Positions 5,996-14,081 of a stretch of DNA of 16,711 nt are shown in pieces (the stretch's first letter is position 1; every line of letters begins with the position of its first letter). Source of the DNA: Candidatus Nomurabacteria bacterium (GTDB taxonomy: Bacteria; Patescibacteriota; Minisyncoccia; Phycocordibacterales; UBA9973); contig JAHFNF010000009.1 of NCBI GenBank assembly GCA_023267515.1, positions 1 through 16,711 on the forward strand, given 5' to 3'. Made by a program: the position numbers and the translations under genes. The notes below the pieces were generated by a model. The model had not been told where the DNA came from. It was given only the letters and a program-made list of their open reading frames with translations, and searched no databases.

Positions 5996-6466
5996 ATGCG
6001 AAGAAAAGTAAAAAATAGAAATATTGTAGGACCGGACTTTGTCTACAACTCTCAAAAGTTGGAGAAATTTATCAATTACATTATGTGGTCTGGGAAAAAA
6101 GAAACTGCTCGCAAAGTAATGTATGCAGCTTTTGATACGATCAAAGAAAAAACTGGTAATCCAAATCCGTTGGAGATTTTTGATACTGCAATGAAAAATG
6201 CTGGGCCACTAACAGAAGTCCGCTCAAAGAGAATCGGAGGTGCGAACTATCAGGTGCCTCGTGAAGTAAAGCCAGATCGCCGTCTAGCTCTCGCTATGCG
6301 TTGGATTCGGGATGCCGCCCGCTCAAAGAAAGGCCAACCAATGCATTTAAAACTCGCTGATGAATTAATCGCAGCTTCAAAGAATGAAGGTTCTGCTATT
6401 AAAAAGAAAGAAGATACACACCGTATGGCCGATGCAAACAAAGCTTTTGCCCACTTCGCTTGGTAA
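5996..6466 (+). CDS. rpsG: Small-subunit ribosomal protein uS7
   Basis: uS7 nucleates assembly of the 30S head and contacts the E-site tRNA; in E. coli it also represses the str operon. The 156 residues match the family length. Visible landmarks are the basic N terminus MRRKVKNRN, KLEKFINYIMWSGKKETA (22-39), and the beta-hairpin region RIGGANYQVPREVKPDRRLALAMRWI (79-104), with DTHRMADANKAFAHFAW at the C terminus. It lies between rpsL and fusA in the standard order. The sequence before the start is A/T-rich with GAGG only about 20 nt upstream, so there is no functional Shine-Dalgarno at normal spacing. Confidence 0.97.
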   Translation: MRRKVKNRNIVGPDFVYNSQKLEKFINYIMWSGKKETARKVMYAAFDTIKEKTGNPNPLEIFDTAMKNAGPLTEVRSKRIGGANYQVPREVKPDRRLALAMRWIRDAARSKKGQPMHLKLADELIAASKNEGSAIKKKEDTHRMADANKAFAHFAW

Positions 6467-6479
6467 TCATAAATAAAGT

Positions 6480-8627
6480 ATGGAAAGAGATTACCCTTTA
6501 GAGAAAGTAAGAAATATTGGAATTATTGCGCACATTGATGCGGGTAAGACGACCACGACCGAGCGCGTGCTTTATTATACTGGCGTATCACATAAGATCG
6601 GTGAAGTGCATGATGGCGAGACGACGACTGACTGGATGGAGCAGGAGCGAGAGCGAGGTATCACTATTACTTCTGCCGCGGTCACTTGTTTTTGGACCCC
6701 GACTTATGCGCTGACTGATAAAACTAAGAAACATCGTTTTAATATTATTGATACACCCGGGCACATTGATTTCACGGTGGAAGTGAAGCGTTCCCTTCGC
6801 GTGCTAGACGGCGCTGTTGTCGTATTTGACGGCGTGGCCGGTGTTGAACCACAATCAGAAACAAACTGGCGCTATGCGGATGAAGCGAAAGTGCCTCGTA
6901 TTTGTTTTATAAATAAATTGGATCGCACTGGTGCATCTTTTGAACATTCTTTTGCCACGATTTTAGACCGCTTGAATAAAAGCGCAGTGCGCATGCAGAT
7001 CCCTATCGGCCTTGAGGAGAAACATGAAGGTGTGATAGATCTTCTCCGTATGAAGGCCTATTACTTTGAAGGGGAGATGGGCAATTTGGTTATTGAGCGT
7101 GAAATCCCAGCCGAGCTCAAAGCGGACGCGGATAAATATCACCACGAACTTATAGAATCAATCGTCTCTCACGATGACGTGGCGATGACAGAATACTTGG
7201 ATGGCAAAACGCCAGACATTGATACTCTCAAAAAGATTTTAAGAAAAGCAGTCATTGATAATGCAATTTTCCCTGTCTTTGCCGGAAGTGCTCTAAAAAA
7301 TAAAGGCGTACAGCTCGTGCTCGATGCTGTGGTGGATTATCTCCCGGCGCCGACTGATATTCCTCCGATTCCTGGAATAAATCCGGACAATGATGAACCG
7401 ATGGTTCGTAATGCATCTGATGCAGAGCCATTTTCCGCGCTTGCTTTCAAGGTGGCTACGGACCCATTCGTCGGTCAGCTTATTTTCTTTCGAGTTTACT
7501 CAGGCACACTTTCCGCTGGTTCTTATGTATACAATCCTCGCACTCGCAACAAAGAGCGTATTGGCCGAATACTCCGTATGCATGCGAACGACCGTGAAGA
7601 AGTGAAAAAAGTTTTTGCTGGTGAAATCGCTGCCGCTGTCGGCCTCAAAGATACTATTACTTCTGACACTATTTGTGATGAAAATAATCCTATTGAATTG
7701 AACCGTATCGTTTTCCCAGAACCAGTTATTTCGCTTCGTATTGAACCGAAAACAAAAGCAGACCAAGAGAAAATGGGTATGGCGCTCAACCGCCTCGCTC
7801 AAGAAGATCCGACTTTCAAGGTCTCCACCGATCAGGAAACTGGTGAAACGATTATTGCGGGAATGGGAGAGTTGCATTTGGAAATTATTGTGGATCGTAT
7901 GAAGCGAGAATTCACAGTGGAGGCAAATGTCGGCAAGCCACAGGTGGCATATCGTGAGACTATTACCGGAGAAGCTGGCGTGGAAGGAAAATATATCAAG
8001 CAGTCCGGCGGACGTGGAAACTACGGTCACGTGAAGATTCGCGTGAAGCCGATGGTGCCTATGACCAAGGAAGAAGTGGCTGATTTACCGAAAAATACCA
8101 AACGCTCTCTCGGATTTGAATTCGTTAACTCCATCAAAGGAGGTGTCATCCCGCAGGAATATATTCCAGCTTGTGAAAAAGGATTTAAAGAAGGACTTGA
8201 TCGTGGAATCTTGGCTGGATTTAAAATGGTGAATGTCTCTGTGGATCTTTGGGACGGGTCTTACCACGAAGTGGACTCAAACGAAATGGCTTTCAAGATT
8301 GCCGCCTCTATGGCCGTGCAAGATGCTTGCCGTGCTGCGAAACCCGTCATCCTTGAACCGATGATGAAAGTAGAAGTCGTCACCCCAGATAAATTTATGG
8401 GAGACGTCACCGGAAATCTTTCTTCCAAGCGTGGACTCATTGAAGGTATGGATGAAAGGGGACTAAACAAAGTCGTCCGCGCCATCGTCCCTCTTTCCGA
8501 AATGTTCGGATATATGACCGGGCTTCGCTCTATGACCGAAGGCCGCGCCTCTTTCACGATGGAATTTCTAAGATATGACATCGTGCCAAACAACGTCGCG
8601 GAAACTATCATCGCTGCGAGGAAATAA
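6480..8627 (+). CDS. fusA: Translation elongation factor G
   Basis: EF-G is the GTPase that drives tRNA-mRNA translocation on the ribosome and, with ribosome recycling factor, subunit splitting. The 715 residues are close to the usual 690-705. All GTPase motifs are present: AHIDAGKTT (17-25), RGITI (59-63), DTPGHIDF (91-98), NKLD (145-148) and GSALK (269-273). Domain IV contains [10 protein letters not shown] (about 508-518) and [11 protein letters not shown]. It is the third gene of the str operon, 13 bases after rpsG. tuf does not follow directly; a pyrimidine cassette with its own promoter intervenes. The bases before the start (AATAAAGT) resemble those before tuf. Confidence 0.98.
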   Translation: MERDYPLEKVRNIGIIAHIDAGKTTTTERVLYYTGVSHKIGEVHDGETTTDWMEQERERGITITSAAVTCFWTPTYALTDKTKKHRFNIIDTPGHIDFTVEVKRSLRVLDGAVVVFDGVAGVEPQSETNWRYADEAKVPRICFINKLDRTGASFEHSFATILDRLNKSAVRMQIPIGLEEKHEGVIDLLRMKAYYFEGEMGNLVIEREIPAELKADADKYHHELIESIVSHDDVAMTEYLDGKTPDIDTLKKILRKAVIDNAIFPVFAGSALKNKGVQLVLDAVVDYLPAPTDIPPIPGINPDNDEPMVRNASDAEPFSALAFKVATDPFVGQLIFFRVYSGTLSAGSYVYNPRTRNKERIGRILRMHANDREEVKKVFAGEIAAAVGLKDTITSDTICDENNPIELNRIVFPEPVISLRIEPKTKADQEKMGMALNRLAQEDPTFKVSTDQETGETIIAGMGELHLEIIVDRMKREFTVEANVGKPQVAYRETITGEAGVEGKYIKQSGGRGNYGHVKIRVKPMVPMTKEEVADLPKNTKRSLGFEFVNSIKGGVIPQEYIPACEKGFKEGLDRGILAGFKMVNVSVDLWDGSYHEVDSNEMAFKIAASMAVQDACRAAKPVILEPMMKVEVVTPDKFMGDVTGNLSSKRGLIEGMDERGLNKVVRAIVPLSEMFGYMTGLRSMTEGRASFTMEFLRYDIVPNNVAETIIAARK

Positions 8628-8643
8628 ACTTTTTTTATCCTCA

Positions 8644-8652
8644 TGATATACT
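8644..8652 (+). promoter_or_regulatory. Extended -10 promoter for pyrDEF, predicted nearly leaderless
   Basis: TGA plus TATACT (8647-8652) is an extended -10 box in the 34-base fusA-pyrD gap. The expected start (about 8659) lies within 3 bases of the pyrD ATG at 8662. No convincing -35 is seen. No hairpin terminator separates fusA from pyrD, so read-through from the str operon is also likely. Confidence 0.55.
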
Positions 8653-8661
8653 AAAAGCGTT

Positions 8662-9747
8662 ATGTTAACGCCTTTTTACGACCCTGAGAAATCATATGAG
8701 GAGAATTTTACGGACGGGCCGTTTGGTGTATTTGCTAATGACTTTGCTGCCCATACGGAGGGGGAACCGCAATATGATTTTCTAGGCTTTAAAGTCTATT
8801 CGCCATTCGGCATTCCAGCTGGGCCATTAATTAATTCAAAATTCTGCCGTGCCGCATTTCTAAAAGGATATGACATTTGTGTGTATAAAACAGTCCGCAC
8901 TGGAGTTTTTCCTTGTCATCCTTTTCCAAATGTTTTATCTGTAAAAGTGGATGGGGATTTAACACTAGAGAAAGCATCACAGAAATTGGTGGCAGATAAC
9001 AATTATACTGAACCGCTTTCAATTACCAATTCTTTCGGCGTGCCATCGCGCGATCCGGCAATCTGGCAAGAAGATGTGAAAAAAGCGATTGCCAGCGCTG
9101 GCAAAGGCCAAGTTTTAGTTTTGTCTTTTATGGGAACAGTAAAAGAAAATCAAACAGAGCAAGAGTTTGTAGATGATTGGCGGCTCGCCGCAAAATATGC
9201 GAAAGAAACAGGCGCAAAAATCTTTGAGGCAAACCTATCCTGCCCGAATATTGGAAATGAAGGTCTTGTCTGCTACGACTTGGAAATGACGAGAAATGTT
9301 TGCAAAGCGATTCGCGAAGAGCTTGGTGATTCACCGCTTATTTTAAAAGTTGGGTATTATAAAGACGAAGAAGAATTAAAAAAACTCGCAGAAATTGCGA
9401 ATGAATATGCGCAAGGTATTTCTTCTATAAATACAATTGCTGCGGAGATTGTGGATAAAAATGGCAACCAAGCATTGCCAGGTAAAAATCGCGCGCGCTC
9501 CGGAGTATGCGGAAGCGCCATAAAATGGGCAGGGCTTGATATGGTGGAAAAGCTGAAAAGAACTCGTTTGGAAATGAGCTACTCTTATATTATTATAGGC
9601 GTTGGCGGAGTGATGACCGTGGATGATTTTAAAGAGTATCAGAAAGCTGGCGCAGATATTATAATGTCTGCCACAGGAGCAATGTGGGATCCATATTTGG
9701 CACGAGATGTAAAAAGTGAGGCTTTAAAACTTAAACTAACAATATGA
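8662..9747 (+). CDS. pyrD: Dihydroorotate dehydrogenase, class 1-like
   Basis: This FMN enzyme oxidises dihydroorotate to orotate in de novo UMP synthesis. The 361-residue TIM-barrel protein carries the active-site signature FEANLSCPNIGNEG (188-201). Cys194 at the catalytic-base position indicates the class 1 (soluble) type, because class 2 enzymes have Ser there. Other landmarks are PLSITNSFG (118-126), the phosphate-binding IIGVGGV (311-317) and the following TVDDFKEYQKAGADIIMSATG (319-339). The N-terminal half is divergent, and the protein is longer than the 311-residue lactococcal class 1A enzyme. No pyrK-like subunit is nearby, so the electron acceptor is open. Its stop overlaps the pyrE start (ATGA), showing translational coupling. 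A dihydropyrimidine dehydrogenase-like role is less likely given pyrE and pyrF next door. Confidence 0.88.
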   Translation: MLTPFYDPEKSYEENFTDGPFGVFANDFAAHTEGEPQYDFLGFKVYSPFGIPAGPLINSKFCRAAFLKGYDICVYKTVRTGVFPCHPFPNVLSVKVDGDLTLEKASQKLVADNNYTEPLSITNSFGVPSRDPAIWQEDVKKAIASAGKGQVLVLSFMGTVKENQTEQEFVDDWRLAAKYAKETGAKIFEANLSCPNIGNEGLVCYDLEMTRNVCKAIREELGDSPLILKVGYYKDEEELKKLAEIANEYAQGISSINTIAAEIVDKNGNQALPGKNRARSGVCGSAIKWAGLDMVEKLKRTRLEMSYSYIIIGVGGVMTVDDFKEYQKAGADIIMSATGAMWDPYLARDVKSEALKLKLTI

Positions 9748-10391
9748 ACAGAGAACAACAAGTCGCACAAGCATTACTTAAAATTGGGGCAGTAAAATTT
9801 AGCCCTAATAATCCGATAACTTTTAAATCCGGAATTGTTTCTCCGGTGTATGTGGACAATAGGCAATTCCCATATCATCCAGCAGAATGGAAAATAGTAA
9901 TTGAGGGCTTTAAAGATTTAATTGAAAAAAATAAAATAAATTTTGACGTAGTGGCAGGTGTGGAAGCTGGCGGGATTCCACATTCCTCCGCGCTAGGATT
10001 TTATCTTAGAATGCCCTCAGTATTTGTCCGAAAGCAGGCGAAAGATCACGGTAAGAAGAGCTTGATAGAAGGAGGAGAAGTTAAAAACAAAAACATTCTT
10101 TTAGTTGAGGATTTGGTTTCAACCGGTGAAAGCAGTCTAAAAAGCATTGAAGCACTACGTGCAGATGGAGCCCTGGCTTCCAATTGTCTAACGATAGTAA
10201 GCTACGGATTTCAAGAAGCGAAAGATGCATTTACTAAAACAGGAGTGAATCTTTTTTCCTTGACCTCCTTCCCGGTAATTTTAGAGGAAGCTCTGCAGTC
10301 TGGCGTACTAACCCAAGAAGAAGTTTTAAAAATAAAAGAATGGTTTGTGGACCCGCATGGGTGGGGCAATAAATACAATTTGAGTACATAA
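9744..10391 (+). CDS. pyrE: Orotate phosphoribosyltransferase
   Basis: The enzyme joins orotate to PRPP to form orotidine monophosphate. The 215 residues include the PRPP-binding motif ILLVEDLVSTGES (118-130) and the flexible-loop sequence VFVRKQAKDHGKKSLIEG (93-110), both diagnostic. An N-terminal segment with FKSGIVSPVYVDNR (27-40) matches the substrate-binding region. It starts inside the pyrD stop codon (ATGA) and its own stop shares one base with the pyrF start (TAATG), so the three pyr genes form a tightly coupled unit. No Shine-Dalgarno sequence is seen, which fits coupled re-initiation. Confidence 0.95.
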   Translation: MNREQQVAQALLKIGAVKFSPNNPITFKSGIVSPVYVDNRQFPYHPAEWKIVIEGFKDLIEKNKINFDVVAGVEAGGIPHSSALGFYLRMPSVFVRKQAKDHGKKSLIEGGEVKNKNILLVEDLVSTGESSLKSIEALRADGALASNCLTIVSYGFQEAKDAFTKTGVNLFSLTSFPVILEEALQSGVLTQEEVLKIKEWFVDPHGWGNKYNLST

Positions 10392-11188
10392 TGAATAAAG
10401 TAGAAAAATACAACAAAAGAGCCAAGGAGGTTGACTCGCTTTTGTGTGTTGGCCTTGATGCAGACATAGCGAAAATCCCAGCGAGATTTTTGGAAATGGA
10501 AAATCCGCAATTTGAATTCAATAAATGGATTATTGAAGAAACCCACGAATATGCTGCTGCTTACAAGCCGAATAGCGCTTTTTATGAAGCCAGAGGTGAT
10601 AAAGGAATACGAGAGTTAAAAATGACGATGGAATATCTAATAAAAAATCATCCAGATATTTTCACCATTTTAGATGCAAAACGAGCAGACATCGGGAATA
10701 CAAATAGAGGTTATGTTGAGTTTATTTTTGACTGGCTAGGATTTGACGCTGTCACTCTTCATCCATATTTAGGCCAAGAAGCGATCCAGCCATTTTTAGA
10801 CAGAACTGATAAATGCTCTATTATTTTATGCCGAACTTCAAATTCAGGCGCGCCGGAATTTCAAGATTTAGAGGTTAAGGGAAAACCGCTTTGGCAAATT
10901 GTGGCGGAAGAGGTGATGCAAAAATGGAACAAAAATAAAAATTGTATGCTGGTGGTAGGCGCGACTTATCCAGAAGAAATGAAAAAAGTTCGTGAAATTG
11001 CTGGGGATATTACTTTTCTCGTGCCTGGTATCGGTGCGCAAGGAGGAGAAGTAAAAGATGTGATGATCGCGGGGCAGAATAGAGAGGGTCTGGGACTTTG
11101 CATAAACTCTGCTCGCGGGATTATTCTCTCTGAGAATCCCAAAGAAGAAGCCAAGAAACTCCGAGAAGAAATCAGAAAATATAAATAA
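10391..11188 (+). CDS. pyrF: Orotidine 5'-phosphate decarboxylase (subfamily 2 type)
   Basis: The enzyme decarboxylates OMP to UMP, the last step of de novo pyrimidine synthesis. The 265 residues fit the longer bacterial subfamily. Visible active-site elements are GLDAD (21-25), AYKPN (57-61) and LDAKRADIGNTNRGY (94-108), the last containing the catalytic Asp-Lys-x-x-Asp array. CRTSNSGAPEFQ (147-158), VVGATYP (188-194) and the phosphate-binding VPGIGAQGGE (211-220) follow. It overlaps the pyrE stop by one base. No terminator is seen after it; the next gene has its own candidate promoter starting 6 bases downstream. Confidence 0.95.
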   Translation: MNKVEKYNKRAKEVDSLLCVGLDADIAKIPARFLEMENPQFEFNKWIIEETHEYAAAYKPNSAFYEARGDKGIRELKMTMEYLIKNHPDIFTILDAKRADIGNTNRGYVEFIFDWLGFDAVTLHPYLGQEAIQPFLDRTDKCSIILCRTSNSGAPEFQDLEVKGKPLWQIVAEEVMQKWNKNKNCMLVVGATYPEEMKKVREIAGDITFLVPGIGAQGGEVKDVMIAGQNREGLGLCINSARGIILSENPKEEAKKLREEIRKYK

Positions 11189-11193
11189 TTTCT

Positions 11194-11222
11194 TTGACAA
11201 GGTAGTCTAAGAAATGTAAGCT
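11194..11222 (+). promoter_or_regulatory. Candidate promoter for the aspartokinase-like gene
   Basis: TTGACA (11194-11199) is a perfect -35. At 17 nt spacing the -10 would be TAAGCT, a weak match. The leader to the ATG at 11292 is about 63 nt. It contains a CTAAAAA/TTTTTAG inverted repeat (11221-11227 and 11237-11243) and CTAAACCTTAAA shortly before the ATG, similar to CTAACCTTTAAA before the membrane-protein gene at 3904. Confidence 0.4.
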
Positions 11223-11291
11223 AAAAACTAGTACGCTTTTTAGTACACCAAAATTAAATAGTAAACACTAAACCTTAAATCTCAAACCAAT

Positions 11292-12215
11292 ATGACTGAA
11301 GTACACAAATTTGGCGGAGGGTGTCTTAGAGACGCAGCTGCCCTAAGACAAATGGCTCACATTGTTAATCGTTATTTCAATGGACCAACCGTTATTGTTG
11401 TTTCGGCTTTCGGAAAAACAACAGACCAGCTGACCTACATTGCCAACGCTTCAAAATATGAATTGAAACACGTAAATCAGGAGTTTTCACAAGTTCGCAA
11501 GTTCCATAAAAAAATCATTGACGAGTTATTTGGAGAGGAAAACAAAAGAATCACTTTGGAATTTGATGAAATTATGAATTCTCTTGACCAATCCATCGTG
11601 GATATCAAGAAGTACAAAGATGTTGCATTAGCTGTGGACCAGATTACCCCGATTGGAGAGATATTGTCTTCCAAGATTGTCAGCCGGTATTTAAAGCACA
11701 AAGGAATCAACAATGTTTTCTCTTATGCTGGGGATTTTATCCGGACTGATACAAATTTTGGCCAGGCAAATGTGTGCAAAGAAAAAACAAAGATTTTGCT
11801 TAAAAAGTGTCTTTCTCCACAGTTGAGCAAAAACGGGCAGATGGTGGTAACCCAGGGCTTCATTGGCAGAACCTCGCTTTCGATTCCTTATGTTCTCAAT
11901 TACGAATTCTCTACCACTTTGGGACGTGAAGGGAGTGATTACACTGCGGGTTTAATCGCTAATTTACTCGGGGTAAAAAAAGTTGTTCTCTGGAAAGATG
12001 TTCCAGGCATTATGAACATCAATCCTAAATCTCACGGTGGAGAAAAAGCAGTTCTTCTCTCTGACATTTCGTATCACAAATGCGCTCAACTACTGGCTAC
12101 CACAGCCAATGGCTTGATTCACCAACGGACACTCAATGAAGTTATGGAGGGGGGGATACCCCTTTACATAAAAGATTTCTGGCATCCTGATAACGAAGGA
12201 ACAGTAGTTCACTAA
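11292..12215 (+). CDS. Aspartokinase-like amino-acid kinase, catalytic domain only
   Basis: Aspartokinase phosphorylates aspartate as the first step to lysine, diaminopimelate, threonine and methionine. The 307 residues cover just the kinase fold: HKFGGGCL (5-12) at the KFGGTSV position, VIVVSAFGKTTD (34-45), PIGEILSSKIVS (120-131), TQGFIGRTS (187-195), TTLGREGSDYTAG (208-220) and VLWKDVPGIMNINPK (232-246). It ends at IPLYIKDFWHPDNEGT, the normal end of the catalytic domain. The ACT domains used for feedback inhibition are absent, and Thr-Ser of KFGGTS is Gly-Cys. The GREGSDYTA...WKDVPG wording recalls Bacteroidetes aspartokinases, by memory only. No other lysine-pathway gene is in the window. 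It has its own candidate promoter and ends in a strong terminator. Another substrate is possible. Confidence 0.75.
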   Translation: MTEVHKFGGGCLRDAAALRQMAHIVNRYFNGPTVIVVSAFGKTTDQLTYIANASKYELKHVNQEFSQVRKFHKKIIDELFGEENKRITLEFDEIMNSLDQSIVDIKKYKDVALAVDQITPIGEILSSKIVSRYLKHKGINNVFSYAGDFIRTDTNFGQANVCKEKTKILLKKCLSPQLSKNGQMVVTQGFIGRTSLSIPYVLNYEFSTTLGREGSDYTAGLIANLLGVKKVVLWKDVPGIMNINPKSHGGEKAVLLSDISYHKCAQLLATTANGLIHQRTLNEVMEGGIPLYIKDFWHPDNEGTVVH

Positions 12216-12234
12216 GGTTTTAATTAATATTTTT

Positions 12235-12274
12235 TCGGCTGTTGGGTTTCCTAACCAACAGCCGATTCTTTTTT
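12235..12274 (+). terminator. Strong intrinsic terminator after the aspartokinase-like gene
   Basis: CGGCTGTTGG (12236-12245) pairs perfectly with CCAACAGCCG (12255-12264) around a nine-base loop, closed by an extra T-A pair (12235/12265). A T-rich run with one C follows to 12274. The tuf -35 hexamer starts 3 bases later, so this isolates tuf from upstream transcription. Confidence 0.92.
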
Positions 12275-12276
12275 AT

Positions 12277-12304
12277 TTGACATCATATTTTAATCTGATA
12301 GTAT
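12277..12304 (+). promoter_or_regulatory. tuf-S10 operon promoter (TTGACA, 16 nt, TGA-TAGTAT)
   Basis: A perfect -35 TTGACA (12277-12282) is followed after 16 nt by TAGTAT (12299-12304), preceded by an extended -10 TGn. The rpsS promoter has the same -35, spacing, TGn and TAGTATG. Transcription should start near 12311, giving a leader of about 127 nt before tuf. Confidence 0.8.
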
Positions 12305-12310
12305 GTAAAT

Positions 12311-12336
12311 AACTGCACTTTCGGCAGTTTTTGTTT
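12311..12336 (+). promoter_or_regulatory. Leader hairpin with U tract at the predicted +1 of tuf
   Basis: AACTGC (12311-12316) pairs with GCAGTT (12324-12329) around ACTTTCG, followed by TTTGTTT. The 5' arm begins 7 nt after the -10 box, as in the str leader. Shape and U run resemble a small intrinsic terminator placed before the gene. About 100 further leader bases follow, without a clear strong structure. Confidence 0.55.
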
Positions 12337-12437
12337 GCAATTTTTTATAAGCGTTTTATTAATAATAGCGTTAGTAATTAAGCCTTAGCGACTGGTTCTC
12401 GTACGTTGAGTCTTAACTATTAGCCACAATAAAGTAT

Positions 12438-13631
12438 ATGGCAGAAGAATTTAAAAGAGATAAGCCGCACGTAAACGTCGGCACCATCGGTCACGTGGAC
12501 CATGGAAAGACCACTTTGACCGCTGCAATTTTGCATGTGCTCAATATGGCAGGCAAGACTGTTCGTCTTCGTGGAGTTGATCAGATTGACAACGCTCCAG
12601 AAGAAAAAGCTCGTGGAATCACGATTAACATTTCACACAACGAGTACGCTACCGATGCCCGCCACTATGCGCACATTGATGCTCCTGGACACGCGGACTA
12701 CATTAAAAATATGATCACCGGTGCCGCTCAGATGGACGGCGCAATCCTCGTGGTTGCCGCTACTGATGGCGCGATGCCACAGACTCGCGAACACGTTTTG
12801 CTTGCAAAACAAGTGGGTGTGCCAAGGATTATAGTTTTCCTAAACAAGTGCGATATGGTGGATGACAAAGATATGATTGACCTCGTGGAAGAGGAAATCC
12901 GTGAACTCTTGACTAAGCAGGGTTTTGACGGCGCAGGTGCCCCGGTTATTCGTGGCTCTGCTCTTAAAGCTCTTGAATCAAAATCAGTGGATGATGAATG
13001 GGCAAAGAAAATCCTTGAGCTTACCAATGCGCTTGATACTTATATTCCAGTCCCAGAACGTGATATTGCGAAGCCTTTCCTTATGCCGGTAGAAGACATC
13101 TTTTCTATTGAAGGCCGTGGCACTGTGGTCACTGGTAAGATTGAAAGAGGGGTAGTGAAAGTCGGTGAAGACGTAGAAATCGTCGGTATCAAACCAACCC
13201 AAAAGACGACTGTCACCGGTATTGAAATGTTCAACAAGAATTTACAAGAAGGTATGGCTGGAGACAACGCCGGCGTACTCCTTCGTGGACTTAAAAAGGA
13301 AGATATTACTCGTGGACAAGTGCTCTGCAAACCAGGCACTACTACTCCGCATGACAATTTCACTTGTGAAGTTTACGTTTTGAAAAAAGAGGAAGGCGGA
13401 CGCCACACTCCATTCTTTAAAGGGTACAAGCCACAATTCTACATTCGTACTACGGATGTGACCGGTGAAGTGACTTTGGCGGACGGAGTAGAAATGGTTA
13501 TGCCTGGGGACACTACAAAATTTACGGTAAAGCTCGTTACCCCTGTCGCCCTAGAAGAGCAACAGAGGTTTGCTATCCGTGAAGGAGGAAAGACTGTCGG
13601 AGCTGGAGTGGTCACCAAGATTATTGCTTAA
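12438..13631 (+). CDS. tuf: Translation elongation factor Tu
   Basis: EF-Tu delivers aminoacyl-tRNA to the ribosomal A site as a GTP complex. The 397 residues match the family. GTPase motifs are GHVDHGKT (19-26), RGIT (59-62), DAPGHADY (81-88, with Ala where most have Cys), NKCD (136-139) and SALK (174-177). Domains 2 and 3 are intact, including the [12 protein letters not shown] stretch. It is the first gene of a unit continuing into rpsJ 10 bases later, so tuf here leads the S10 operon rather than closing the str operon. No Shine-Dalgarno is seen; the bases before the ATG (AATAAAGTAT) resemble those before fusA. Confidence 0.98.
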   Translation: MAEEFKRDKPHVNVGTIGHVDHGKTTLTAAILHVLNMAGKTVRLRGVDQIDNAPEEKARGITINISHNEYATDARHYAHIDAPGHADYIKNMITGAAQMDGAILVVAATDGAMPQTREHVLLAKQVGVPRIIVFLNKCDMVDDKDMIDLVEEEIRELLTKQGFDGAGAPVIRGSALKALESKSVDDEWAKKILELTNALDTYIPVPERDIAKPFLMPVEDIFSIEGRGTVVTGKIERGVVKVGEDVEIVGIKPTQKTTVTGIEMFNKNLQEGMAGDNAGVLLRGLKKEDITRGQVLCKPGTTTPHDNFTCEVYVLKKEEGGRHTPFFKGYKPQFYIRTTDVTGEVTLADGVEMVMPGDTTKFTVKLVTPVALEEQQRFAIREGGKTVGAGVVTKIIA

Positions 13632-13641
13632 ATAAAAATTA

Positions 13642-14073
13642 ATGAGCGCAACGAAGGAAGTAAAAACAAAAAAGCCAAAGGCTGTAAAAGCAAAGGTGGT
13701 AAAAGCTCCTAAACCTACTTCAAAAGTAGTCCCGAAAAAATCCACTCGCGCCACAGACGAGAACAAAGAGGTGGTGTTGCGTATCCGAGTTCGCGCTTAC
13801 GAGAGCAAGATCCTGGACGCTTCGGTCAAACAGATTATTGATACGGCTCTTCGCTATGATGCAAAGATTGTCGGGCCGGTACCGTTACCGACGGAGATTA
13901 AAAAATACACGGTCAATCGCTCCGCTTTCATCTATAAAAACTCCCGAGAACAGTTTGAAATGAGAGTGCACAAGCGAGTGATTGATATATTAAATCCATC
14001 GGCGAAGACTATTGAATCATTGACGAATCTTTCGCTTCCATCCGGAGTGGAGATAGATGTAAAGATGCTATAA
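13642..14073 (+). CDS. rpsJ: Small-subunit ribosomal protein uS10 (NusE) with a lysine-rich N-terminal extension
   Basis: uS10 is part of the 30S head and, as NusE, joins transcription antitermination complexes. The conserved protein begins at about residue 44 (VVLRIRVRAYESKILDAS) and runs to the end, about 100 residues as usual. In front are 43 residues rich in Lys, Ala, Pro and Val with several KxPK-like repeats. No internal ATG exists before the conserved part, and the ATG at 13642 lies 10 bases after the tuf stop, so the extension is probably translated. A GTG at 13771 could give a canonical-length protein but lacks a ribosome binding site. The gene order tuf-rpsJ-rplC is standard. Confidence 0.95.
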   Translation: MSATKEVKTKKPKAVKAKVVKAPKPTSKVVPKKSTRATDENKEVVLRIRVRAYESKILDASVKQIIDTALRYDAKIVGPVPLPTEIKKYTVNRSAFIYKNSREQFEMRVHKRVIDILNPSAKTIESLTNLSLPSGVEIDVKML

Positions 14074-14081
14074 AAATATTT

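Noticed and set aside
7500-8030. Long open frame antisense to fusA (176 codons)
   Set aside because: It is a shadow of the conserved fusA reading frame, with no recognisable domain, promoter or start context.
12330-12437. A riboswitch or E. coli S10-type leader in the rest of the tuf leader
   Set aside because: Only weak, interrupted pairings (TTAA/TTAA with GACT/AGTC) could be found, and no known motif.
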